Positions 17,020 to 25,971 are shown, counted from the stretch's first letter. The stretch is 64,000 nucleotides of DNA from Chitinophagaceae bacterium (GCA_947447465.1 CANFKE010000013.1:25297-89296), one strand, 5' to 3'. A program made the numbers and translations. The notes: generated by a model not told the origin, from the letters alone.

Positions 17020-17462
17020 TGAGGAAAGTAGTGGTCGTAATATTGTTGTCGCTGATAGTTTCCGAGACTTTTGCGCAGCAAAGCAAACAGTTGAAGAAAA
17101 CGGTAAGACCTTATGTAAGGTCGGGTGTAGTTGCAGCTCCTGCGCCGGAGGTATTCATGTATGTAGAACAACAGGCAGACTTCAACAGCGGTTCGGCCGG
17201 ATTAGATAAATACCTGGATAATTCTCTTTACTACCCCGAACAGGCAAAAGAAGCTGAAGTTGAAGGGATAGTTTACGTTCGTTTTAAGATTGATGAAGCA
17301 GGGTCTATTACAGATGTGAGATTGATCAGGGGGATAGGTTTCGGTTGTGATGAGGAAGCGTTGCGGGTTGTAAAAGCGATGCCTGCATGGCGACCGGCAA
17401 AATTGAATGGCCGCCCCGTATCATCTATATTCATGTTACCTGTAGCGTTCAAGTTAAAATAA
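17019..17462 (+). CDS. Secreted TonB C-terminal-domain protein
   Basis: The protein has 147 residues. A signal peptide (VVVVILLSLIVSETFAQQ) is followed by a short linker and a TonB C-terminal domain: YPEQAKEAEVEGIVYVRFKIDEAG, VRLIRGIGFGCDEEALRVVKAMPAW and NGRPVSSIFMLPVAFKLK. It lacks the membrane anchor followed by a Pro-rich spanner of a true TonB, so an energy-transducing role is doubtful. In Bacteroidota such short TonB_C proteins often sit beside regulatory-domain proteins. It closes the five-gene unit and its start overlaps the previous stop by one base. Confidence 0.85.
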   Translation: MRKVVVVILLSLIVSETFAQQSKQLKKTVRPYVRSGVVAAPAPEVFMYVEQQADFNSGSAGLDKYLDNSLYYPEQAKEAEVEGIVYVRFKIDEAGSITDVRLIRGIGFGCDEEALRVVKAMPAWRPAKLNGRPVSSIFMLPVAFKLK

Positions 17463-17490
17463 AGAATATATAGCCATACTAAGGTAGATC

Positions 17491-17506
17491 GTACATATAA
17501 ATGTAC
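17491..17506. terminator. Hairpin between convergent genes
   Basis: GTACAT-ATAA-ATGTAC is a perfect 6-4-6 hairpin lying between two convergent gene ends. It has no clear T-run, so a terminator role is only suggested by position. Confidence 0.35.
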
Positions 17507-17519
17507 CTGAAATTGGCTT

Positions 17520-18101
17520 TTATGTGGTGCTATTCGATATCCATTTAGGTGTCTGTATGGGAATATAGGCGCGCATTTGCGTCAGCAGATCATCGGAAGT
17601 AGTGCTGTTGAGCAGCATATTACGGACATCTGCAGGTAAGAAGCCTTCATTGACCATCGTATCACAAAGCGTATTGAGTGCATTGTAATAGCCATTTACA
17701 TTGAGCAGGCCCACAGGGCGAACATGTAGTCCTAACTGAGCCCACGTGAGCATTTCGAATAGCTCTTCCATTGTTCCCCAGCCCCCCGGCAATGCTATTA
17801 TACCATCACTCAGTTCATGCATCTTTAGCTTACGTTCGTGCATATTTTCAGTGACGATCAACTGTGTCAGACCTTCATGTGCCACTTCTTTGGTGCGTAG
17901 AAAATTAGGTATCACACCAATCACCTCTCCACCTGCAGCCAACGCAGCCTCCGCTACAGCACCCATTATTCCCACCTTGGCTCCGCCATAAATCAAACGA
18001 ATGCCTTGAACAGCCAAAGTAGTGCCCAATATGTGAGCAGCCTCTTTATAGACAGGTTTGTTACCTTCTCCTGATCCGCAGAATACAACTATACTTTTCA
18101 T
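17520..18101 (-). CDS. LOG-family (TIGR00730) nucleotide phosphoribohydrolase
   Basis: The protein has 193 residues, with a Rossmann-like start (VVFCGSGEGNKPVY, LIYGGAKVGIMGAVAEAA) and the family signature PGGWGTMEELFEMLTW. These are the motifs of LOG-type enzymes, which release the free base from cytokinin or purine nucleoside monophosphates (often annotated as lysine decarboxylase-like, which is a misnomer). It is cytoplasmic. A -7 box sits 19 nt upstream of the start. The physiological substrate in Bacteroidota is not known. Confidence 0.92.
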   Translation of the reverse strand: MKSIVVFCGSGEGNKPVYKEAAHILGTTLAVQGIRLIYGGAKVGIMGAVAEAALAAGGEVIGVIPNFLRTKEVAHEGLTQLIVTENMHERKLKMHELSDGIIALPGGWGTMEELFEMLTWAQLGLHVRPVGLLNVNGYYNALNTLCDTMVNEGFLPADVRNMLLNSTTSDDLLTQMRAYIPIQTPKWISNSTT

Positions 18102-18120
18102 TACTGAGCCTATTTGAGCC

Positions 18121-18128
18121 CAAATATA
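18121..18128 (-). promoter_or_regulatory. Bacteroidota-type -7 box for the LOG-family gene
   Basis: CAAATATA on the plus strand (TATATTTG on the minus strand) is 19 nt upstream of the start at 18101. Confidence 0.5.
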
Positions 18129-18175
18129 GCAGATGCCGGGAAACGTGGTGTTATTTTATTGTGTATTGAACAAGA

Positions 18176-18946
18176 TCAGATTGCTATAGCATCAGCAATT
18201 GCATTCCACAATTGTATGCGATGTTCCAGTGCTTGTTTAACAGCTACAGTTGCAGCGGCCCATTTGGCATCATCAGTACCACAAAGTTCAGCAGTCATCT
18301 CAAAACCCAGATGAGAGTGGTGGTCCCCGTCAACTTCTATGTGGCGCTCCAGATAGTATTTGAGTGTGCTCAGTTTGTTGTCTGTACTCTTGTTCAATTC
18401 ATTGACAAAGCTGATGAACATGCCCGGTATAAGATCTTCTCTGCCAAAAGTGAATACAGCAGCCTGCAATGCAACATTGCCCGATGTCACAACAGAGAAT
18501 GTATTTTTTACAAACGCTGCAGATGCTTCGGGTACGCCATCTTGTTCCAGACACTCCTCAACCGGCATGCCGCTTTTGATATTCGCAACAAGTGCGCTGA
18601 TGGCGGTAGTACTGCTGCCTGCCTGTTGCATAGCACGAATATATAACTCGAAATGGCTGGTCCGTTGTCCGTGTTCATCAACATCAGATTCTTCACCCAG
18701 CACTATTTCATTGATGAGATATCGGGTCTGAGGATTACCTACAGGTACCCAAGGTACATTTACACAGGTAAGATTTCTTTGCAAAGATTTGAGCAGCGAC
18801 ATAAAATCCCATACAGCATATATGTGATGCTCCATGAAAATGTTGAGGTCCTCAATTGTTTTTACAGCCGCATATACTCTGTGGTCTATAAGTTGCTGCC
18901 TTAGTGGCGCTATCTCTGCCTTTAATTGCTCTATATACTTGTTCAC
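18176..18946 (-). CDS. DUF3050 family protein (haem-oxygenase-like fold)
   Basis: The protein has 256 residues from GTG 18946. The frame is open upstream to a TTG at 18967, but that codon overlaps the -7 box at 18965-18972, and homologues of this family begin close to the IxxLxxxIxPLRQQLxDHxxY segment, so GTG 18946 is preferred. Conserved DUF3050 features are HIYAVWDFMSLLKSLQ, NPQTRYLINEIVLGEESD and HLGFEMTAELCG. The fold is all-helical, like haem oxygenases and TenA; no reaction is known. It has its own promoter and is followed by the LOG-family gene. Confidence 0.88.
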   Translation of the reverse strand: MNKYIEQLKAEIAPLRQQLIDHRVYAAVKTIEDLNIFMEHHIYAVWDFMSLLKSLQRNLTCVNVPWVPVGNPQTRYLINEIVLGEESDVDEHGQRTSHFELYIRAMQQAGSSTTAISALVANIKSGMPVEECLEQDGVPEASAAFVKNTFSVVTSGNVALQAAVFTFGREDLIPGMFISFVNELNKSTDNKLSTLKYYLERHIEVDGDHHSHLGFEMTAELCGTDDAKWAAATVAVKQALEHRIQLWNAIADAIAI

Positions 18947-18964
18947 CGTTGTAGAAATTGGCAA

Positions 18965-18972
18965 CAAAAATA
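18965..18972 (-). promoter_or_regulatory. Bacteroidota-type -7 box for the DUF3050 gene
   Basis: CAAAAATA on the plus strand (TATTTTTG on the minus strand). Transcription would begin near 18957, downstream of the TTG at 18967, which rules that codon out as the start. Confidence 0.55.
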
Positions 18973-19052
18973 CATGGTATCGGGCAAGATACTTGAAGCT
19001 ACTTATTGAATTATACTATACTACCAATAGTTGTTCTATATTCAGAATAAGA

Positions 19053-20396
19053 CTATGCTTCGATCTTTTTTCCCAGTTTGCTTCTTAGCGCGAAGAACAG
19101 GATGATACCTGTAGCAATGAATGCCAGTGCCCTGAGGATAAACCAATAGTCGCTGGTGAGCAGCAGGTAGAGCCAGATGCAAGCACTGATAATGGCAGGT
19201 AAGGGGAATAGCGGCATCTTGTAAGGTCTGGCATCATTTGGCTTATTCTTATGCCATAATATAACACCTACTGCCTGTGATACGAATTGAATAAGAATGC
19301 GCATCGTAACAATGGTGGTGATAATAGTGCTCATCTTGAACAGGAGACTGAAAATAAATGCCAGAGAGCCGAGTGTAAGTAATGATACATGCGGGAATTT
19401 ATGTTTAGAATGAACCTTTGCAAATACCGGGAAAAAATCTCCGTTGAGTGCAGCAGCATAAGGTACGCGGGAATAACCCAGCAGTAGTGAAAACAGTGAG
19501 GCGAGGGCGATACATAATACTAAGACAGTTGCTATCTGTGCTACTGCATGGTTGTAGATAAGTTCGAAATAGGTGCTCACAATAAAGCTGGATGCGCCAA
19601 CTTGCTGCCACGGAATAACACCGATGACCGATAATTGCATGCAAAGATAGAGGACCATGATGCCCGTTATAGATATGAACATACTACGGGGAATGTTCTT
19701 TTCGGGGTCTTTGATCTCCGCACCCAGATGACATACGTTGTAATAGCCCATGTAAGAGTAAACCGCTTTGACCGATGATTGCCCCAGATAAACGAAGAAA
19801 ATGGGAGTGATGCTGAACCCCGCAGAGTCGAAGGAGAATGCCCGCTCAAAACTGAAATGTCCTGCAGCCGAAAAGATCATCCACAAAATGGTGAGTACAG
19901 TAACTATAGACAATACCAGAGAGATAGCGCCTATCTTTTTGATGTTTCTGTAGAGCAAGAACACCATCAGCGCCACAACCGCACCACTTACACATTTTTG
20001 CTGATCGGGTGTAATGTTGGGTATGAGGTATGCCAGATAGGTTGAAAACCCTATGGCGCTGCTTGCTGCGGTGAGCGGGGCCTGAACTACAGTTTGCCAG
20101 ATGAACAGGAATGCCATCAGTTTGCCCCATTTATCGCCAAAAAGTTTTTGAAGAAATACATAGCTGCCACCTGCTTCAGGCCACTTGGCACCCAGTTCTG
20201 CCCATACCATACCATCGGTATAGGCAAGTATGGCGCCCAGCACCCATGCCAGGAGGCATAGCGGACCACTGAGGTGGGTAAGTACCATAGATATGGCAAT
20301 GAATGGGCCAATGCCTACCATGTCTATCATATTAATGGCAGTAGCCTGGGTGAGTGATAATCCCCTTTCTAGTTTATGATCTGCTTTATCGGCCAA
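19053..20396 (-). CDS. APC-family amino acid permease
   Basis: The protein has 447 residues and about 12 membrane segments. The start GLSLTQATAINMIDMVGIGPFIAISM is the typical first helix region of the amino acid-polyamine-organocation family, with a GIG-type unwound motif. YTDGMVWAELGAKWPEAGGSYVFLQ in TM2-3 and CHLGAEIKDPEKNIPRSMFISI are further family signatures. It should import amino acids across the inner membrane; the substrate is not decided by sequence. No operon partner is apparent. Confidence 0.92.
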   Translation of the reverse strand: MADKADHKLERGLSLTQATAINMIDMVGIGPFIAISMVLTHLSGPLCLLAWVLGAILAYTDGMVWAELGAKWPEAGGSYVFLQKLFGDKWGKLMAFLFIWQTVVQAPLTAASSAIGFSTYLAYLIPNITPDQQKCVSGAVVALMVFLLYRNIKKIGAISLVLSIVTVLTILWMIFSAAGHFSFERAFSFDSAGFSITPIFFVYLGQSSVKAVYSYMGYYNVCHLGAEIKDPEKNIPRSMFISITGIMVLYLCMQLSVIGVIPWQQVGASSFIVSTYFELIYNHAVAQIATVLVLCIALASLFSLLLGYSRVPYAAALNGDFFPVFAKVHSKHKFPHVSLLTLGSLAFIFSLLFKMSTIITTIVTMRILIQFVSQAVGVILWHKNKPNDARPYKMPLFPLPAIISACIWLYLLLTSDYWFILRALAFIATGIILFFALRSKLGKKIEA

Positions 20397-20502
20397 AGAA
20401 ATTGTATTTGATCTGCAAAGTATAAAATGCTCCTAACATTGGCTAGGATAATCTTGATCTGCGCATAGCTAAACAATCAATATTATTTGAAAATAGTATG
20501 GT

Positions 20503-21279
20503 CTAGGAGGTATGTACTTCTGTAGATGGTTTTTTTAGCATGCGTAACTCAGCTACTATTATGTAGCTGACGATAACCAGAAAGGCCCATGAACTGATCT
20601 TCTGATAGTTGACCATTGCCCACCCATTGTGTTGATAGGCATATTTCCATGCACCCAGCAGTGTGGCTATATTTTCGGCCAGCCATATAAAGAACCCTAT
20701 GAGAATAAATGATATGGTAACCGGCATTTTGTATGCTTTACGTTCTATATGGAATATCACCCATGATGAACGGAACAGATAGCAGATAAACAGTCCATAG
20801 AGATACCGCAGATCGTGAAAGTAATGATTGGTAAAGAAATTAAGATATATCAAGGCGCCTGCAAAACGAACAGGTATATGATGTGGCCAATTGATCATCT
20901 TCAGGTCGAATCTTCGCCATGCCTGGCACATATAGCTGGCTACACTGGCATACATAAAGCCGCTGTAAAGGGGTACGCCGGCAATTTTTGTATAAGCAGG
21001 CTCGGGGTAAGACCATGAACCTACATGTACTTTGAATAGTTCCATAGCCAGTCCCAATACGTGAAAGATACAGATCACTTTGACCTCATCTTTACTTTCT
21101 ATTCCTGAAAAGTAGAGTGCCAGTTGTGCCAGAAGGCAGACAAAGAGCATAAAATCGTAGCGGGGAATAAATGTGACATAGTGCGATAGCGCAAGTGCAG
21201 TAAACACAACTACAGGAAACAGGCAGGAGAGCACCTCCTGAATGCCGAAGATAAAAAAGTGACGTAATGCCTGTTTCAT
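20503..21279 (-). CDS. DUF817 family integral membrane protein
   Basis: The protein has 258 residues and about seven membrane segments. The central part EVKVICIFHVLGLAMELFKVHVGSWSYPE and PLYSGFMYASVASYMCQAWRRFDL are the conserved core of the DUF817 family, with ILIGFFIWLAENIATLLGAWKY near the C-terminus. The function is unknown; the conserved polar residues in the membrane region hint at an enzyme or carotenoid-like pocket, but this is only a guess. It lies alone, 107 bp upstream of the permease on the same strand. Confidence 0.85.
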   Translation of the reverse strand: MKQALRHFFIFGIQEVLSCLFPVVVFTALALSHYVTFIPRYDFMLFVCLLAQLALYFSGIESKDEVKVICIFHVLGLAMELFKVHVGSWSYPEPAYTKIAGVPLYSGFMYASVASYMCQAWRRFDLKMINWPHHIPVRFAGALIYLNFFTNHYFHDLRYLYGLFICYLFRSSWVIFHIERKAYKMPVTISFILIGFFIWLAENIATLLGAWKYAYQHNGWAMVNYQKISSWAFLVIVSYIIVAELRMLKKPSTEVHTS

Positions 21280-21436
21280 ATAGATATAGGATTCAAAATA
21301 AGTTCTTTTGGTTAGTAATCGTAATCTAACCGCCGATTATCTAACTATCATTGGTTCATTGTATTGCTATTGGTTAATAATATTTTTTTATTTAAGTTTT
21401 CATACCCATAAAATATTTTAAATCCTTTGTTATTGA

Positions 21437-21444
21437 TAATTTTG
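21437..21444 (+). promoter_or_regulatory. Bacteroidota-type -7 box TAATTTTG with almost no leader
   Basis: A TAnnTTTG match only 6 nt before ATG 21451 and 15 nt before ATG 21460. It excludes the more upstream in-frame start at 21427 and implies a leaderless or nearly leaderless mRNA. Confidence 0.55.
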
Positions 21445-21450
21445 TACCAA

Positions 21451-23265
21451 ATGAACATCATGAGGAAGAATCTATTATTTATTATTTGCTCCCTAATACT
21501 AATATGTGCCTGCAATAAGGTCAGCGCTATAACATCTTCTCCAGTATCTTTTACCGGAGGCCATGTTCAATATTTGCCAGTTTGTGAGAACGGGCCACAT
21601 TATTCAATAAACAGTATCTTGATTGCTACTGATGCTGATATGGGAGAAACCGAAACCTGGTCAGTAGTTACTATAGCGTCTCATGGTACTGTTTCCGGAT
21701 CTTATTCTGCGGCATCAACCGGCGGGCTCATTTATCCAATTGGTCTTACTTACACTCCTGCAGCGGGTTATGTTGGTACTGATACCTTTTCAGTACAAGT
21801 GAGCGATGGTGTTACCAGCGATACAACTACTATTTGTGTTACTGTACATGCATTGCCAAATGCCGGATCTTTATCCGGAGGCAGCTCTGTATGTGTGGGT
21901 AGTTCTATAACATTGACCTCTACTGTAAGCGGAGGTTTTTGGGGTGCTTCAAATGGATCAGCGACAGTTATTGGTGGGGTTGTTACAGGTATGATGTACG
22001 GTGTGGATACGATAAGTTATTCGGACACTAATAGTTGTGGTATCAATACCGTAACTCAGTTGGTAACCGTTAACGGTGCTCCGCTAGCTGGTCCGGTCAC
22101 AGGTCCTTCAGCGCTATGTGTTGGCGGCACTATTACACTTGCCGGTGGAACTATTGGTGGATCATGGAGTTCATCAAATGGTAATGCAACAGTTTCCGCT
22201 ATAGGTGCAGTAGCCGGGGTAGCAGGTGGTACATCTGTTATTTCCTACATTACTTCGGGTGCCTGCGGGTCTGATACCGCAACATTGATCATTACTGTTG
22301 ATACAGGTATTGTTACTCCTTCTGTAATTACCGGTGCCGATACCATGTGTGCAGGTGCAATGATCACATTGAGCAATGGTATAGCAGGTGGCGTATGGAC
22401 GAATAGCCCATTTGGTAGTATATCCACAGGTGGTGTACTAACTGCCGATTCATCTGCAAATGGTGCGGATACTGTTATCTATACACTCACCAATGCATGT
22501 GGCTCAGGTAGTGTACATCATGTTGTTTATGTCAATCCACTACCATTTGCGGGTGTTATTACCGGTTATGACAGTGTTTGTGCAGGCTCTACTATTACCT
22601 TGCATACTACAGGTACAGGCGGGGTGTGGTCCAGCAACATTCCTGAATTTGGTGCTGTAGATGCTAATGGTCATGTGACAGGGGGATTGAATGGTACATC
22701 TGTCATTAGTTATACAGTAACCAATGCGTGCGGTAGTGCTACTGCTACTCACTCAGTGAGAGTGAACTTGCCTGCACAGCCAATTGTAGGCAGCAATACT
22801 ATTTGTCGTCTTAGTTTAGGTATTCTTGCCGATCCTGTGACGGGTGGAACATGGAGTAGCAGTAATTTTCTTGTTGTGCCTGTCTTTGGAGGTAATATTA
22901 CCGGCCTTCAATTAGGTACAGCGACAATTACTTATACCGTAAATAATGCCTGCGGAACAAGCAGTGCTACAATAGACATTGAAGTAGTTGACTGTACCAA
23001 TGACGTAAATGAGGTTACCGCAGAAAATGCTGCACTTTGTCTGCTGCCAAATCCTAATACAGGAACATTTACATTACAATTACCTGGAGTGAACGGTAGT
23101 GCGTCTGTAGTTGTTACAAATGTGCTGGGTGCAAAGGTCAAGGAATTTACTATGGCAGCAGGTAGTGCTACAGAAGTAAACATTGATGCACCTGCCGGTG
23201 TTTACTTTGTAACTGCTACTGTGAATAACACTATCTACTCAGCGAGAATGGTCATTGCTAAATAA
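21451..23265 (+). CDS. Secreted Ig-like repeat protein with T9SS sorting domain
   Basis: The protein has 604 residues from ATG 21451 (ATG 21460 is equally likely given the promoter box). A signal peptide (NLLFIICSLILICACNKVSA) is followed by a cadherin/Big_9-like domain (TYTPAAGYVGTDTFSVQVSDG). Then come five Ig-like repeats of about 78 residues, each with CVGxxITL near the start and ACG near the end, probably a disulfide. The C-terminus is a type A T9SS domain: PNPNTGTFTLQL, VTNVLGAKV and GVYFVTATVNN. It should be exported by the type IX system and attached to the cell surface or released. Ligand unknown. Alone between a divergent gene and pdxJ. Confidence 0.9.
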   Translation: MNIMRKNLLFIICSLILICACNKVSAITSSPVSFTGGHVQYLPVCENGPHYSINSILIATDADMGETETWSVVTIASHGTVSGSYSAASTGGLIYPIGLTYTPAAGYVGTDTFSVQVSDGVTSDTTTICVTVHALPNAGSLSGGSSVCVGSSITLTSTVSGGFWGASNGSATVIGGVVTGMMYGVDTISYSDTNSCGINTVTQLVTVNGAPLAGPVTGPSALCVGGTITLAGGTIGGSWSSSNGNATVSAIGAVAGVAGGTSVISYITSGACGSDTATLIITVDTGIVTPSVITGADTMCAGAMITLSNGIAGGVWTNSPFGSISTGGVLTADSSANGADTVIYTLTNACGSGSVHHVVYVNPLPFAGVITGYDSVCAGSTITLHTTGTGGVWSSNIPEFGAVDANGHVTGGLNGTSVISYTVTNACGSATATHSVRVNLPAQPIVGSNTICRLSLGILADPVTGGTWSSSNFLVVPVFGGNITGLQLGTATITYTVNNACGTSSATIDIEVVDCTNDVNEVTAENAALCLLPNPNTGTFTLQLPGVNGSASVVVTNVLGAKVKEFTMAAGSATEVNIDAPAGVYFVTATVNNTIYSARMVIAK

Positions 23266-23285
23266 GCAGAGATACATATATTGAA

Positions 23286-23318
23286 ATCAGAAAGCCCTCT
23301 TTTGAGGGCTTTCTGATT
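23286..23318. terminator. Bidirectional terminator between the Ig-repeat gene and pdxJ
   Basis: AATCAGAAAGCCCTC pairs with GAGGGCTTTCTGATT around a TTTT-type loop. It is flanked by A- and T-rich sequence and lies between convergent genes. Confidence 0.8.
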
Positions 23319-23369
23319 TATGATGATCGTTGTTGCCAATGAAATTGGCTACTCGATAAAAATGATGGG

Positions 23370-24086
23370 TTATTTCAAGGCACGCTTATAGAGCTGGATC
23401 GTATTTTCAAGTCCATAATACAAAGCATCTGCTATAAGTGCATGCCCGATGGAAACTTCAAGCAGGTTAGGGATAGATGATCTGAAAAAGGCAAGATTGT
23501 GCCTGTCCAGATCGTGACCTGCATTTACACCCAAGCCGGATGTGAGTGCCACACTGGCTGCTTTGATATATGGTGCGATCGCCGCGTGTTTATCGCTGTG
23601 AAAATTACGGGCATAATCTTCGGTATATAATTCTATACGGTCGGTGCCGGTGTCAGATGCAGCAGCTACCATATTTTCAATGGGATCAACAAAAATAGAA
23701 ACACGGATGCCCGCATTTTTGAACACGCTGATGATCTCGCGGAGATATTGTTTTTCTTTTACCGTATCCCATCCGTGATTAGATGTTAGCTGACCGGGTG
23801 CATCGGGTACCAAAGTTACTTGTGTTGGCTTTGTTTCCAGTACAAGTGCTACGAATTTGTCTTCCAGCGGGTTGCCCTCAATATTAAACTCAGTGGTGAT
23901 GATCTTGTTGATATCTCTAACGTCGCTGTAACGGATGTGGCGCTCATCGGGGCGTGGATGAACGGTAATGCCTTCCGCACCAAACTGCTGGCAGTCGATA
24001 GCAACCTGCAATACGTTAGGGTTGTCTCCTCCTCGACTGTTGCGGAGTGTAGCTATTTTGTTGATGTTGACCGAGAGTTTTGTCAT
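23370..24086 (-). CDS. pdxJ: Pyridoxine 5'-phosphate synthase
   Basis: The protein has 238 residues, the standard PdxJ length. It begins [26 protein letters not shown] and contains [56 protein letters not shown] and [15 protein letters not shown], covering the conserved active-site loops. PdxJ condenses deoxyxylulose 5-phosphate-derived phosphate ketone with 3-amino-1-hydroxyacetone phosphate to give pyridoxine 5'-phosphate in the DXP-dependent vitamin B6 pathway. It is a cytoplasmic TIM barrel. A -7 box lies 55 nt upstream. Confidence 0.97.
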   Translation of the reverse strand: MTKLSVNINKIATLRNSRGGDNPNVLQVAIDCQQFGAEGITVHPRPDERHIRYSDVRDINKIITTEFNIEGNPLEDKFVALVLETKPTQVTLVPDAPGQLTSNHGWDTVKEKQYLREIISVFKNAGIRVSIFVDPIENMVAAASDTGTDRIELYTEDYARNFHSDKHAAIAPYIKAASVALTSGLGVNAGHDLDRHNLAFFRSSIPNLLEVSIGHALIADALYYGLENTIQLYKRALK

Positions 24087-24141
24087 ATGACCAGTGAATA
24101 CTATGAAAAGTGAACTTAACAGGCTTGTACAAAAGCCCGTG

Positions 24142-24149
24142 CAAAAATA
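24142..24149 (-). promoter_or_regulatory. Bacteroidota-type -7 box for pdxJ
   Basis: CAAAAATA on the plus strand (TATTTTTG on the minus strand), 55 nt upstream of the pdxJ start. Confidence 0.5.
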
Positions 24150-24224
24150 CGCTAATTGCGATATTCAGATCAATGGATGTTTTTGCGGAGATGGATTGAT
24201 GTAAAAGGGTAACAGATGGGAATG

Positions 24225-24617
24225 TTATTTGTCGCCGGCAATTTTGGCGGCAATTGAAAACACTATGACGCCAAGTAATGCACCTATGCTGTCAGCCACG
24301 GCATCCATAAACTCAGATGCACGCCCCAGAGCCGGAAGTGCGCCCTGAAGCAGCTCAATAAGGCAGCCAAAGGTAACTGCAATGAGCAGGATAGCAGCCA
24401 GACGAATAGCTTTTACAGAGGGCTTAGCGCATAGCCAGAAGAAGGTGAAGCCGCCGAAGAATGCAAAATGCACCCATTTGTCAATAAGGGGAACCTCAAC
24501 CTTAGGCACATTGGCAGCAGGCATGAAGCACCCTATTAAAATGAGCAAGGTCCATAGTATTGCTATGAACCTTGCTTGTTTTTTATACGAAGAACCTGAA
24601 GAAAAGATATTGGCCAT
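24225..24617 (-). CDS. VanZ-family membrane protein
   Basis: The protein has 130 residues and four membrane segments. It has the VanZ-like pattern IDKWVHFAFFGGFTFFWL (helix 2, with the conserved KxxHxxxF), and FGCLIELLQGALPALGRASEFMDAVADSIGALLG (with ExxQ and the D-x-x-x-D/N motif). The function of chromosomal VanZ proteins is not known. It begins 8 bp after the gcvH stop and is co-directional with it, so it is probably co-transcribed, an arrangement I know from other Bacteroidota. Confidence 0.88.
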   Translation of the reverse strand: MANIFSSGSSYKKQARFIAILWTLLILIGCFMPAANVPKVEVPLIDKWVHFAFFGGFTFFWLCAKPSVKAIRLAAILLIAVTFGCLIELLQGALPALGRASEFMDAVADSIGALLGVIVFSIAAKIAGDK

Positions 24618-24625
24618 TCTTAAGA

Positions 24626-25003
24626 TTAGTCAACCAGAGCTTTATACGCAGCGGCGTCGAGCAATGCAGCTACATCAGCAGCATTATCTACTTCCATCTT
24701 GATCATCCAGCCAGCGCCATAAGGATCAGTATTCACACTTTCAGGGTTTCCTTCCAGTCCGCCGTTTACTTCTGTAATAGTACCTGCAACTGGCAGGTAA
24801 AGGTCAGATACCGTTTTTACAGCTTCTACAGTACCGAAGATGTCATTAGCACCAAGGTGCTTGCCTTCTGAACTGATATCAACAAAAACGATATCGCCCA
24901 ACTCCCGCTGTGCGAATTCGGTAATACCTACAGTTGCGATATTGCCGTCAAGACTTATCCACTCGTGATCTTTTGTGTAGCGTAATGTGCCTGGAAATTC
25001 CAT
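24626..25003 (-). CDS. gcvH: Glycine cleavage system H protein
   Basis: The protein has 125 residues, full length for GcvH. It contains YTKDHEWISLDGNIATVGITEFAQRELGDIVFVD-type sequence and the lipoylation site VEAVKTVSDL, with the modified lysine at position 63. It carries the aminomethyl group between the P, T and L proteins of the glycine cleavage complex in the cytoplasm. No other gcv gene is in the window. It heads a two-gene unit with the VanZ-like gene. Confidence 0.97.
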   Translation of the reverse strand: MEFPGTLRYTKDHEWISLDGNIATVGITEFAQRELGDIVFVDISSEGKHLGANDIFGTVEAVKTVSDLYLPVAGTITEVNGGLEGNPESVNTDPYGAGWMIKMEVDNAADVAALLDAAAYKALVD

Positions 25004-25080
25004 TGTTATATAATTTTGAGGTAAAAATAACAGAAAAAACGGGAATTGATAATCTCAATTCAGGATTTTGACCACGATCA

Positions 25081-25971
25081 TCATTCTTTTTCCTTTATGT
25101 GGGCTCCTGAGTCATTGCAGAGGCTTTTTTGCCGACCTATGCTATCCATTTGTTGCAGGAGCCTTACCCACATCTCAGGGTATTTTTTGAAATGTAGAGG
25201 TACGTCAATGTCTTCTTTGAAGAGCGATGATAACAGATCATATGCTTCAGCAGCGTTCTCTTCGTTATAGAAGGTGTTGATCCATGCGGCATTGATATGT
25301 TCTCTGTCCTGCAGTGCTATACCATTACTACCCAGAATGAAGGGGTTAGGCGAATGTTGCCATGATACGTTGGTCACATCGGCTTTGTTGTAACGATCGA
25401 ACAAAAGACATAGGTGATGTGTCATGCCCAGCAAACGCTGTTGCAGCTCCCTGCACGTCTCTTTATGGTCGGGTCTTATACGCCATTGGCTGTGCTCTAT
25501 ACTAAAAGGATCTTTATTGGCGCTGAATTGTACATCGTTTCTATCCAGAAAAATATTCTTGTGTACAGGGTAGCTTATTCTTTCGGGTAGGTCAGCCCCG
25601 CTAAGTCCCGCCAGTTTCAACCATTCATCAGCAAATGGATAACTTATCTTCAGCACATTGTGCTCCCTATCCACAACATCAAGCGTCCATTCTTTTTTGT
25701 AAATGATGTGACTGCGTTCCGATACCAGTTGTATTTTATTGTCTTTGAATGACCAGTGCCCATAATCGAAATAATAAGGCTGGTAGAAGGTATATGACTT
25801 ATCCTCTCTGAGATTCAGATAGGCGCCTTCTTCCATCTGGTGCTCATCACCTCCGTTCCCTCTGAAATTCCACAGACCTGTAAGGGTATCTTTGGGTGCA
25901 GATAGCTGCTCGCAACCGGAGAGCATGAAGATAGTGAGGGCAATAAATATGAGATACTGTAGATTTTTCAT
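25081..25971 (-). CDS. Lipoprotein with lipocalin-like N-terminal region, unknown function
   Basis: The protein has 296 residues from ATG 25971; an upstream in-frame ATG at 26016 would spoil the signal peptide. The signal MKNLQYLIFIALTIFMLSGC ends in a clear lipobox. The first 100 residues (LTGLWNFRGNGGDEHQMEEGAYLNLREDKS, then YDYGHWSFKDNKIQLVSE-type strands) resemble a lipocalin-like beta barrel that starts with G-x-W. The rest is helical with charged sequence. I do not recognise a named family. It is divergent from nrdJ. Confidence 0.75.
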   Translation of the reverse strand: MKNLQYLIFIALTIFMLSGCEQLSAPKDTLTGLWNFRGNGGDEHQMEEGAYLNLREDKSYTFYQPYYFDYGHWSFKDNKIQLVSERSHIIYKKEWTLDVVDREHNVLKISYPFADEWLKLAGLSGADLPERISYPVHKNIFLDRNDVQFSANKDPFSIEHSQWRIRPDHKETCRELQQRLLGMTHHLCLLFDRYNKADVTNVSWQHSPNPFILGSNGIALQDREHINAAWINTFYNEENAAEAYDLLSSLFKEDIDVPLHFKKYPEMWVRLLQQMDSIGRQKSLCNDSGAHIKEKE

